Positions 1 through 6,068 of a DNA stretch of 11,729 bases are shown piece after piece. Under the pieces are notes generated by a model. The model saw only the letters and a list, made by a program, of their open reading frames with translations, did not search any database and had not been told where the DNA came from. The stretch comes from Clostridiales bacterium (lineage in GTDB: Bacteria; Bacillota; Clostridia; Oscillospirales; Oscillospiraceae). The number at the start of each line of letters is the position of its first letter. The stretch's first letter is position 1. The DNA lies in contig JAAYCC010000051.1 of NCBI GenBank assembly GCA_012729875.1, positions 1 to 11,729 of the forward strand. Direction: 5' to 3'. A program made the translations under genes and the position numbers.

Positions 1-725
1 TTATCTCTGTTAATAACATTTATATCGCAGTATTTTGAAAGCTCGTCAAGCAGCATATTCCGCTCGTCAAGCAGCTCATTCGGGCCAAAGTAGGTACCGT
101 CCGTATCAGCAAAGGTGCTCGCGTCCTTTGTTATTGTCTTGTTCAGATACGAAATCCGCTCCAGAAGCTCATTAGTTCTTTTAATCGTTGTATCAAGATC
201 AATTGTCTGGCGCTCTGCAACGACCGATAAGTTGGAATCTGCACGCTTGAGCACCTGTACAATGTTCGCAAAAGACGTTTTTACTATATTTGCCTCGGAT
301 TCAAGAGTCGGGTTTTGTATGTAGTTGTTCAGGCTTTTGTAGAGGTTTTCCATGGCACCGGTCAGCCCGGGGTCATCGGTGACGTCTGCAGCCTCGGGGA
401 AAACATCTATTATATCGTTCAGAATATCGGCGGACTTCCCGTAATAGCTGCTGAGCGAGGTCTCATCGCGGTAGCACTTGTCCACAAACGAATCTCTGAT
501 CTGCGAAACTCCCAACGACCTGACCCCGGCACCGGCTGAATTTACGGCATTAGATGCGATGCGGCTGGCAGATGGAGAATAGTATACGGCAGCCCTCTCG
601 ACACGCTGCCTTGTGTAGCCGTCGGTGTTTGCATTTGCAAGGTTGTTCCCGACTATATCCAAGGACTTCTGGTTCGCATATACTGCGGTTTTAGCAGCTT
701 CAAATCCGAAAAACGTAGATCTCAC
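1..725 (-). CDS. flgK: Flagellar hook-associated protein 1 FlgK (partial, N-terminal 241 aa)
   Basis: FlgK is the first hook-filament junction protein, exported by the flagellar type III system and assembled on the hook tip. The predicted N-terminus VRSTFFGFEAAKTAVYANQ, followed by LDIVGNNLANANTDGYTRQR, is the signature N-terminal helix and rod/hook-family motif of FlgK (residues about 2-45). The following helical stretch, with TGAMENLYKSLNNYIQNP near residue 110, also fits FlgK. The start is GTG at 725-723, 8 nt after a GGAGG ribosome binding site (734-738) that lies against the stop of flgN. The reading frame stays open to the left edge, so the C-terminal part (FlgK is usually 450-600 aa) lies outside the window. 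It is the third gene of flgM-flgN-flgK, with a 12-nt gap after flgN. The family call is firm; the partial state is due only to the window edge. Confidence 0.95.
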   Translation of the reverse strand, partial: MRSTFFGFEAAKTAVYANQKSLDIVGNNLANANTDGYTRQRVERAAVYYSPSASRIASNAVNSAGAGVRSLGVSQIRDSFVDKCYRDETSLSSYYGKSADILNDIIDVFPEAADVTDDPGLTGAMENLYKSLNNYIQNPTLESEANIVKTSFANIVQVLKRADSNLSVVAERQTIDLDTTIKRTNELLERISYLNKTITKDASTFADTDGTYFGPNELLDERNMLLDELSKYCDINVINRD

Positions 726-737
726 GATTGTCTCCTC

Positions 738-1220
738 CTAGACCATTTTCTCAAAGGCGGATTCTTTTGAGTATTTTGGGCTTCTGCCGCTTTCAGGTCC
801 GTATACATTGTTGCCGGTATCGAAGTCAGAGGACTTCAATATCGTGTCAAGCATTCTGAGATTTTCATTCGCGCGCTCAATAGCCAGCGCGTTCTGATGT
901 TTGATTCTGACTGCCAAATCGGACATCTGATCAAACAGCTCCCTCAGTCTGTCGCCGGGCTCTCCGCCGCCGACTGCCTCAATGATCTCTTTAGCACCGC
1001 AGTCCTTGAAGCCCATATCCTCCTGCATAGACAGGCGCTTGTGCTCAAAGCTCTTCAGCTTCATCGTCTCTGCCTGCTGAAACTGAAGCATGGCTTCCAG
1101 TCTCTCAATGTCGCTGTCCATCAAGGCCTGATGTTTTTCGCGCTCATTAGAAAGGACCAGGACAAGCTCGTCCCTGTATTTTTCCAAAAAGCTGATATAG
1201 TCACTGTACTCTTTTGTCAC
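738..1220 (-). CDS. flgN: FlgN-family flagellar export chaperone
   Basis: FlgN is a cytoplasmic chaperone that binds the C-termini of FlgK and FlgL and delivers them to the flagellar export gate. The product is about 160 aa and almost wholly helical and charged, typical of the family: an N-terminal segment with EYSDYISFLEKYRDEL, a central ERLEAMLQFQQAETMKLKSF coiled region, and a C-terminal NALAIERANENLRMLDTI helix. Sequence identity in this family is low, so the call rests on size, helix pattern and position exactly between flgM and flgK. Start choice: ATG at 1226-1224 overlaps the flgM stop by one base (TAATG), but it lies only 2 nt from the GGGGAGG site at 1229-1235. The GTG two codons later (1220-1218) has an 8-nt spacing and is preferred. 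Translation is probably coupled to flgM. Confidence 0.88.
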   Translation of the reverse strand: MTKEYSDYISFLEKYRDELVLVLSNEREKHQALMDSDIERLEAMLQFQQAETMKLKSFEHKRLSMQEDMGFKDCGAKEIIEAVGGGEPGDRLRELFDQMSDLAVRIKHQNALAIERANENLRMLDTILKSSDFDTGNNVYGPESGRSPKYSKESAFEKMV

Positions 1221-1225
1221 AAACA

Positions 1226-1561
1226 TTACCTCCCCTTCTGTCCATAGGTGTCTGTGCCAAAAGTGTATTTAATGACGGCCGCGGCGACATCTCGTCCGGA
1301 GACGGGACAGTTGTCGCCCGAATACGCCGATTTTAGCGCTTCAACACGCTCCGCAGATACCTCCTGATTTTTATTGGAAGCATAAGCTTTTGCATAAGAA
1401 CTCAAAGCCGCCTTAAAACTGGCGTCCGAGCTTATTGCCACCTCGTCCTTCCCGCATGTCTCAAAGGCCTCGGATCGGGGGCCCTCGGACGTCCTCTTGA
1501 CACGTGCGGCGTCAGGCGTGTTCTGCAGACGATAAAAGTTCTGAATATGATTTATTTCCAT
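1226..1561 (-). CDS. flgM: FlgM anti-sigma-28 factor
   Basis: FlgM binds and holds sigma-28 (FliA/SigD) until the hook is complete, then is exported or relieved, which times late flagellar genes. The 111-aa product has the family layout: a low-complexity N-terminal half beginning MEINHIQNFYRLQN, then the sigma-binding C-terminal half with AISSDASFKAA (about residues 42-52), EVSAERVEALKSAYSG (about 66-81) and a terminal helix with GRDVAAAVIKY. The usual G-x-Y-x-V/I segment before the last helix reads GDNCPVSG here, a mild divergence. ATG at 1561-1559 is chosen because it follows an AGGAGG site at about 10 nt; a longer in-frame form from 1585 would start inside that site. It is first in the flgM-flgN-flgK unit and overlaps the first possible flgN start codon by one base. 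Confidence 0.92.
   Translation of the reverse strand: MEINHIQNFYRLQNTPDAARVKRTSEGPRSEAFETCGKDEVAISSDASFKAALSSYAKAYASNKNQEVSAERVEALKSAYSGDNCPVSGRDVAAAVIKYTFGTDTYGQKGR
1229..1235 (-). promoter_or_regulatory. Ribosome binding site deciding the flgN start
   Basis: GGGGAGG on the minus strand, inside the last codons of flgM. It is 2 nt from the ATG at 1226 and 8 nt from the GTG at 1220, so it favours GTG as the flgN start. Confidence 0.6.
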
Positions 1562-1724
1562 ATTTAATTGACCTCCTGCGTCCACATAATTGCAGACTGA
1601 GTATAATCACAAAGTTATAAAGCCGGTCATAGGGGCTGGAAAAGCCCGCGCTCACAATTTGCACAGCTTCCCAGTATCCCTCATAGTATTTATTCGCCAT
1701 TCTCCATGGAATTAAAGAGCAAAT

Positions 1725-1753
1725 TTGAAATAATGATATAAATTTAGTATAAA
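1725..1753 (+). promoter_or_regulatory. Sigma-A-like promoter facing the parA-comFB genes
   Basis: TTGAAA (1725-1730), a 17-nt spacer and TATAAA (1748-1753) match the vegetative consensus at 5 of 6 positions in each box. Transcription would start near 1760 and give a leader of about 235 nt before the ParA GTG, which is long for a simple promoter. A nearer promoter cannot be excluded: CTGACA at about 1820 with TATAGA 15 nt later is a weaker candidate. Confidence 0.45.
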
Positions 1754-1826
1754 ATAGTGCAGAATCTTCGTTTGTACGCTCTCAAAAGCACAATTTTGCA
1801 AATCTCGGTCTTTTACGCTGACACTA

Positions 1827-1881
1827 TTTCCATATGGATATAGATTTTTTTATGGCTTTATGTTATATTTCCTATTGGAAA
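1827..1881. repeat. Pair of related inverted repeats (possible operator sites)
   Basis: TTTCC-ATAT-GGATA (1827-1840), containing the perfect palindrome TCCATATGGA at 1829-1838, is followed by TTTCC-TATT-GGAAA (1868-1881), a perfect 5-bp inverted repeat with the same arms. Their centres are 41 bp apart, close to four helical turns. The arrangement could bind a dimeric regulator in the leader or promoter zone of the ParA gene. No known consensus was matched, and chance is possible in AT-rich DNA. Confidence 0.35.
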
Positions 1882-1994
1882 GAAAATATATCTGTGGTTT
1901 TTTGAGCAAAGTATGCCCGCGATCGCCGCTGTTTCATTTTTTCTTAATTTTTGTCCGCGGCATCCGTAAGCTGCATGTAAGGAGTGATAGATCT

Positions 1995-2762
1995 GTGGCA
2001 AAAGTAATTTCCCTCATCAATCAAAAGGGAGGCGTCGGAAAAACCACCTCTACAAATGCAATAAGCGCCTGTCTTAAGCACAAGGGATATAAAGTTCTTT
2101 GCGTCGACTTTGACCCGCAGGGCTACCTCTCCTTCAGCATGGGCGCCGACACACGGGATCACAGCTCAATCTACGACGTGTTGAAACACAAAATCAAACC
2201 CAGGTATGCAATACAAAAGTCAAACGTTGTAGACATCATTCCGGCAGACGCGATACTCGGAAATGTTGAGCGCGAATTCACAGGCCCGGGATCGGAGCAC
2301 ATGCTGAAGGATTGCATAAAAACGGTCCAGCCTATGTATGACTATATACTGATCGATTCCCCGCCGGAGCTGGGGCTTCTCTCAGCAAATGCCATAATAG
2401 CTTCAAATGTGGTGCTGATTCCCGGTCTCTCGGACGGATACAGCCTTCAGGGCGTTATTCAGGTCCACGAGACCATTTCCAGAATAAAGCAGGCCTTCAA
2501 CCCCCATCTTGTGATAGGAGGAATGTTCCTTGTCCGCTACTATCCCCGTGAAGCACTGAGCCGCACGACAAAAGAGACAGCCGAGCTGCTCTCCGAACAT
2601 CTCAACATGCCCTTGCTGGACGCCACAATAAGGCACAGCAACGTCATAAGCAAAGCGATGACTACCCTTCAAAAGGATATAATCGAATATGCGCCAAAAA
2701 ACAACGCTGTTCTGGACTATATGCGGCTGGTTGATGAATTGTTTGAAAGGGGATCCATTTAA
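1995..2762 (+). CDS. ParA/Soj-type P-loop ATPase
   Basis: This is a ParA-family ATPase of 255 aa. ParA proteins dimerise on ATP and bind DNA or membrane to position plasmids, chromosomes or protein arrays. The deviant Walker A KGGVGKTT lies at residues 11-18, the A' motif DFDPQG at 38-43, and Walker B YILIDSPP at 117-124. The C-terminal basic region with TIRHSNVISKA and IIEYAPKNNA follows the Soj pattern. There is no N-terminal helix-turn-helix and no clear MinD-like membrane helix. GTG at 1995 is the start, since it follows TAAGGAG (1978-1984) and begins with the usual VAKVISLINQ strand; the frame is open 45 codons further upstream, but that part looks non-coding. It is 3 nt upstream of a ComFB-domain gene, with no ParB nearby. 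By context it may act in flagellar or chemoreceptor positioning, like FlhG, ParC or PpfA, but this is inference. Confidence 0.9.
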   Translation: MAKVISLINQKGGVGKTTSTNAISACLKHKGYKVLCVDFDPQGYLSFSMGADTRDHSSIYDVLKHKIKPRYAIQKSNVVDIIPADAILGNVEREFTGPGSEHMLKDCIKTVQPMYDYILIDSPPELGLLSANAIIASNVVLIPGLSDGYSLQGVIQVHETISRIKQAFNPHLVIGGMFLVRYYPREALSRTTKETAELLSEHLNMPLLDATIRHSNVISKAMTTLQKDIIEYAPKNNAVLDYMRLVDELFERGSI

Positions 2763-2765
2763 AAA

Positions 2766-3206
2766 ATGGCTAAATCAAAAAAAGAGCTCGACAAGGATCT
2801 TATGTTCTCCAAAATCATGCCCTCTCTCAACAGCAACCCTTTCAGCAAAATTTATACGCCCGTCCAGACGGAAGAGGACGGCGGGAGAGACGCGCTCTCC
2901 GCTCTCCGCGAAAAGCTCTTTGCCAGGAGCAGCGATTATATAGAGAGTGAAACTATCGCCACTATCAACATTATGGAAAACCTTGTCCTTAAAAATGTTG
3001 ACGCCGTTATCAGCAGATTCAATGTCTGCAGCTGCGACCGATGCCGCTGCGACATTTGCGCCTGTGCCCTGAATGAGCTGCCTCCGCGCTATATCGTTAC
3101 GAAACCCGACACTATCGCACAGGCCGAGGCGGAGATACCTGACAAATTGATAATGGACGCGCTGATTAAGGCGGTTATCAAAGTTCGATCACACCCGCAT
3201 CACTGA
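2766..3206 (+). CDS. comFB: ComFB-domain protein (late competence development family)
   Basis: The 146-aa product carries a ComFB domain over about residues 62-146: a helix with TINIMENLVLKNVDAV, then a cysteine cluster (C88, C90, C93, C95, C98, C100, around CSCDRCRCDICAC), then ALNELPPRYIVT, the family's most recognisable string. B. subtilis ComFB is about 98 aa, so this protein has roughly 50-60 extra N-terminal residues of charged, uncharacterised sequence. ComFB in B. subtilis sits in the comF operon beside flgM-flgN-flgK; some cyanobacterial members bind cyclic dinucleotides. The cysteines suggest metal binding, by analogy. The gene is co-transcribed with the ParA gene (3-nt gap, weak and distant GGGGA site) and ends at a strong terminator. 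The domain call is firm; the function in this organism is unknown. Confidence 0.87.
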   Translation: MAKSKKELDKDLMFSKIMPSLNSNPFSKIYTPVQTEEDGGRDALSALREKLFARSSDYIESETIATINIMENLVLKNVDAVISRFNVCSCDRCRCDICACALNELPPRYIVTKPDTIAQAEAEIPDKLIMDALIKAVIKVRSHPHH

Positions 3207-3210
3207 TAGA

Positions 3211-3251
3211 AGACAGCCGATTCCGCAAGAAGCGGAATCGGCTGTCTTTTT
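3211..3251 (+). terminator. Rho-independent terminator after comFB
   Basis: A perfect 16-bp inverted repeat (3211-3226 with 3232-3247), loop AAGAA, is followed by TTTT at 3248-3251 (a T5 run from 3247). It ends the parA-comFB transcript. The minus-strand pilZ stop codon at 3250-3252 touches the hairpin, so the stem may also protect or end the convergent transcript, although that side lacks a clean T-run. Confidence 0.92.
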
Positions 3252-3912
3252 AGATTATTCTGCGCTGTTTCTGAATATCATAACGCTGCTTTGCAAAGAT
3301 ATCCTGACACAGCCTGTCGGTATCCTTTGTGTCCGTCTCTATATATCTGCATCCATATAGCTTACCAAGCGCATGATGCTCATCGGTCCTGCATACCTCA
3401 CAGCGGATGTCAAAAAAGGAGCCGTCAGTTTGAACCCTGAGACCCCTGACCTCGAGCTCTGTTCCTATAGAAAAATTGCAGCTCTCATCGTCTACCGCAA
3501 AAAGCAGCCCGGAGAGGCTGACGCTCAAAACGGCACACTTAAAAGTATCTGTCTCGTTTGCCGCGACGGGTCCGATCACCTCCGCGTGCGTATTGACCTT
3601 AACTCTGAAATAGTCCCGGCGTTCATTCTGACCCACCGTGCTTATCTCGTTTATACGCCAAAAAGCACCGTGGGCTATGTATATTTTTCCACCAAGGCCC
3701 AAAAAACCGAGCTTGTTGCTGAATATATTTATTTTGACAGGCAAACCATAGGCCGCCGTCATCATCTCTTCGCCGTCGGAGGAGGCAATTTCAAGCGCCG
3801 TACCCTTTTCATCTTCAAGTACCGATTGAATTTTGCCTACCTGCAGCAGGTCGTTGTCCATCGTAATAATTTCGCATGAACAGCCGATATAATCAGCCAG
3901 ATTTTCGCTCAA
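3250..3912 (-). CDS. YcgR-type PilZ-domain protein (putative c-di-GMP receptor)
   Basis: The roughly 220-aa protein has the two-part YcgR/DgrA layout: an N-terminal beta-rich flagellar-brake-type domain (about residues 1-90) and a C-terminal PilZ domain (about 97-200). The c-di-GMP-binding RxxxR motif is present as RRDYFR (R99-R103). The second motif, usually D/NxSxxG, reads SVSLSG (130-135), with serine in place of the acidic or amide residue, so binding may be altered. YcgR-type proteins slow or bias the motor when c-di-GMP is high. Start choice: GTG at 3930 has no ribosome binding site. TTG at 3912 lies 5 nt after GGCGGTG and gives the more usual N-terminus SENLADYIG; it is preferred but unproven. 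It is last in the five-gene operon, 60 nt after the EAL/HDOD gene from this start. Confidence 0.85.
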   Translation of the reverse strand: MSENLADYIGCSCEIITMDNDLLQVGKIQSVLEDEKGTALEIASSDGEEMMTAAYGLPVKINIFSNKLGFLGLGGKIYIAHGAFWRINEISTVGQNERRDYFRVKVNTHAEVIGPVAANETDTFKCAVLSVSLSGLLFAVDDESCNFSIGTELEVRGLRVQTDGSFFDIRCEVCRTDEHHALGKLYGCRYIETDTKDTDRLCQDIFAKQRYDIQKQRRII

Positions 3913-3942
3913 AACAACACCGCCAATCACAGTGGGAATTCT

Positions 3943-3960
3943 ATTATTTTAATAAATAAT
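3943..3960. repeat. AT-only inverted repeat upstream of the PilZ gene
   Basis: ATTATTT-TAAT-AAATAAT is a 7-bp AT-only stem in the gap between the EAL/HDOD gene and the PilZ gene. It is too weak to be a terminator and may be only AT-rich spacer. Confidence 0.3.
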
Positions 3961-3972
3961 GTTGGCCGTAGC

Positions 3973-5199
3973 TTAGTTTATGGCCGACTTCGTAAGCTCA
4001 GACCAGATATCGTTTACATACTCTACGGAGTCGAGGTATTTTTCTTTGATTATGTCCTGAGGCAGCCCAAGAGAATCCGCAAGACTGCTCACTTTACCCC
4101 ATTTACCTTTTTCGTATGATATGCACAGATTGAGCAGATCAGAGCTCAGCCCCGGGGCCCCGGTCAGACCGCCCTTCAGCTCGTCAGACAGAGGGATCTG
4201 TGCAATCGCGCTCTCAATTGGGACCTCAAGCAGCACACCGAGGGTCGAGAACATACCTAGTAAATACGCCTCCGGCCTTGTGAGCGGAATTCCCGGTATG
4301 AACTGGGCTACCTCCTGACAGAATACGGCGCGCAGGAAGGACGTCTTGATGAGCTCGTCCGATACTCCGCCGTCGTCCGAAAAACTGAGCAGGTATATCC
4401 ACTGTTTCAATTGCCCCATGCCGAGTATTGTCAGCGCCTGCTTTATGTCCTTTACCTTATTCGGCAAAGCGAAATACGCCGAGTTCACGAGCTTAAGGAG
4501 CGAGTATGAGAGCGTAACGTCCATTGAAATTATCTTTGCGATCTCATCAAACTCGGGAGTTTCCTTTGAGATTTCGGCCACAAGCCGGAAAAAGTTGGAC
4601 TTCAGGTGATCCATTTTATGGACCCTGGTGCTCACCATAGCGGAAACACTCTCACCCTGAATATAGTCGCAGTCGTAGGACAGGGCAAGATCCCTGGCCT
4701 CGGGAGAGTTCACCCCATAAGCGGCGAGCTTTTTTCCAAAGCTCTTTGCAAGCTTGCAGACCCCATCGACCGTTTCGTCGAATTTCTGAGAAAAATCCAC
4801 CTTTATTATATCTATATCGGGCAATATATTCATAAATGTCCTGTTGAACTCAAAGCCTATGATGGCTATGCGGTAACCCCTGTCCCTGTATTGCAGGACA
4901 ATATCCCTTGCCTCGGGGTTTACAAGTATGTTCTCCTCAATCTGGATTACGAGCTTCTTCGGATCAAACACATGGGGAATGTTTTTCATGAGAAGATTTG
5001 GCGTAAAGGTGAGGAAGCACTCCTTTCCGCCCAAAAGGCTCTCGGCGTTCAGTTCGCTGAAAAAGGTCGCTATTGTAGTTGCAACCCGCGCATCTCTTTT
5101 ATTGTACAAGGAACTTGCATCCTGAAAATAGACCAGCTCGTATGCAACCAGCTTTTGGCTTTTGTCAAGAACAGGCTGTCTCACGATATGAACTTCCAT
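3973..5199 (-). CDS. EAL-like plus HDOD signalling protein (YuxH family)
   Basis: This 408-aa cytoplasmic protein joins an N-terminal EAL-like domain (about residues 1-200) to a C-terminal HDOD domain (about 200-390). The EAL signature is degenerate: AYELVYF gives E-L-V. The DDFG-type metal-binding motif reads IIGFEFNR, although the K of IIKVDF and the QG of YIQGES remain. Phosphodiesterase activity is therefore unlikely, and a scaffold or ligand-sensing role is more plausible. The HDOD part shows DVTLSYSLLKLVNSAYF and IKQALTILGMGQLKQW, typical of the family. The ATG at 5199 follows AGGGGGGA at good spacing. It lies 55 nt after the peptidase gene and upstream of the PilZ gene in the same operon. 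Related proteins occur in motility loci, but their molecular role is poorly known. Confidence 0.9.
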   Translation of the reverse strand: MEVHIVRQPVLDKSQKLVAYELVYFQDASSLYNKRDARVATTIATFFSELNAESLLGGKECFLTFTPNLLMKNIPHVFDPKKLVIQIEENILVNPEARDIVLQYRDRGYRIAIIGFEFNRTFMNILPDIDIIKVDFSQKFDETVDGVCKLAKSFGKKLAAYGVNSPEARDLALSYDCDYIQGESVSAMVSTRVHKMDHLKSNFFRLVAEISKETPEFDEIAKIISMDVTLSYSLLKLVNSAYFALPNKVKDIKQALTILGMGQLKQWIYLLSFSDDGGVSDELIKTSFLRAVFCQEVAQFIPGIPLTRPEAYLLGMFSTLGVLLEVPIESAIAQIPLSDELKGGLTGAPGLSSDLLNLCISYEKGKWGKVSSLADSLGLPQDIIKEKYLDSVEYVNDIWSELTKSAIN

Positions 5200-5254
5200 A
5201 TATTCCCCCCTATACTTCGTCGGCTTTTCGGGCTGTCTCAGAAAACTGCTTTTG

Positions 5255-6049
5255 TCAATTATATACTAATTCCACATATTCTTCAAGACATATGCCCATA
5301 GTTTTTATTGCTTTTGCGTTAGAAACGCCCACATAACGATAGTGCCAAGGCTCCCACAGGACGCCGGTTATATCTGATTTTTCTTTAGGGTATCTCTCTA
5401 TAAAGCCGTATTCTTCCGCATGCTCATCCAGCCACTTATATGCAGGCGTATCCGCAAAGTTTTCTTCAAGCGTAACGGCTCCTGTCGTCTGTAAATCAAC
5501 AGCCAGCCCCGTATGGTGCTCGCTTGCCCCGGGAGACTGAATATACTGGCAGGTGTTGATTTCACTCGCCTCTTCACTGTATCCCAGATTGAGATAGCTC
5601 TGTTTTTTGCTGTCGTATATCTCTCTTTGCTGTGAAACGCTCCTATATCCCGAACATACGGTCAGCATAACGCCGTCCTTATTGGCGGCCTCTGTCATAT
5701 CCGAAAGCTGATCCGCTATCCTGCAATCTACCAGCGAGCTTCCAAAGGCAATAAGGTCGACTGTAAAATCGGGAGGCACTGCATTGTCCCTGTTCACTAA
5801 TATAATTTGCCATTTGTCCTCTTTTTTTATCTCGGGTATGTCAGCTGCAGCGGCAATTTCCGATGCTGTCCCGCTCTCCGTGGTTTTGCCGGACTTAGGG
5901 CCGATTGTCATTATTATAGCCAGAAGGCCCAAAAGCGAAAGGCTGAGAAACGCCAAAACTATGACAAGGCGCGACAGACGCATATTGTTCCTTTTCAGTT
6001 TACAGAGCTCCTCTTGCCCCTTCTCCTGAAGAAGATTGCTATCCAGCAA
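5255..6049 (-). CDS. Membrane-anchored D,D-carboxypeptidase, peptidase M15B (VanY/DacB type)
   Basis: The 264-aa product is predicted to trim the terminal D-Ala of peptidoglycan stem peptides outside the membrane. A short cytoplasmic start is followed by a single membrane helix (about residues 27-49), a linker, and the LAS/M15 catalytic domain (about 90-260). CSGYRSVSQQ is the usual entry motif; SEHHTGLAVD supplies zinc ligands H178 and D185, and WEPWHYRYV supplies catalytic E233 and ligand H236, so the site is complete. TTG at 6049 is chosen: AGAGGAGG at 6057-6064 ends 7 nt before it. The ATG at 6082 would overlap the upstream gene and has that site downstream of it. It sits between an FlhB-like gene and the EAL/HDOD gene, which suggests, without proof, a wall-remodelling role tied to flagella. 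Confidence 0.9.
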   Translation of the reverse strand: MLDSNLLQEKGQEELCKLKRNNMRLSRLVIVLAFLSLSLLGLLAIIMTIGPKSGKTTESGTASEIAAAADIPEIKKEDKWQIILVNRDNAVPPDFTVDLIAFGSSLVDCRIADQLSDMTEAANKDGVMLTVCSGYRSVSQQREIYDSKKQSYLNLGYSEEASEINTCQYIQSPGASEHHTGLAVDLQTTGAVTLEENFADTPAYKWLDEHAEEYGFIERYPKEKSDITGVLWEPWHYRYVGVSNAKAIKTMGICLEEYVELVYN

Positions 6050-6056
6050 ACCGGCA

Positions 6057-6064
6057 CCTCCTCT
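6057..6064 (-). promoter_or_regulatory. Ribosome binding site deciding the TTG start of the peptidase
   Basis: AGAGGAGG on the minus strand lies 7 nt before the TTG at 6049-6047 and downstream of the alternative ATG at 6082. Confidence 0.7.
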
Positions 6065-6068
6065 TATC

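Larger units (their letters stand above)
1562..1994. other. Divergent intergenic region between flgM and the ParA gene
   Basis: About 430 nt without a supported gene separate the divergent starts of flgM and the ParA gene. The sequence is AT-rich in its middle. It holds a sigma-A-like promoter facing right, two related short inverted repeats, a further TCCATGGA palindrome at 1703-1710, and a T7 run at 1845-1851. Two reading frames cross it: a 62-codon minus-strand frame starting at 1700 and the upstream extension of the ParA frame. Neither has a well-placed ribosome binding site or recognisable protein content. I found no convincing sigma-28 or sigma-A promoter for flgM on the minus strand by eye. 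Confidence 0.6.

Noticed and set aside
1512..1700. 62-codon minus-strand frame upstream of and overlapping flgM
   Set aside because: It overlaps the flgM start in another frame, has GGAG only one base from its ATG, and shows no recognisable protein content.
1860..1994. N-terminal extension of the ParA frame
   Set aside because: The residues are low in coding character, no ribosome binding site precedes the first ATG, and the GTG at 1995 begins at the usual ParA N-terminus after TAAGGAG.
3373..3879. Long plus-strand open frame opposite the PilZ gene
   Set aside because: It is a mirror of the real gene, which carries PilZ motifs; the antisense translation has no family features or start signal.
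4606..5301. 231-codon plus-strand open frame opposite the EAL/HDOD gene
   Set aside because: A shadow of a well-supported gene, running across its start and into the next intergenic gap with no recognisable domain.
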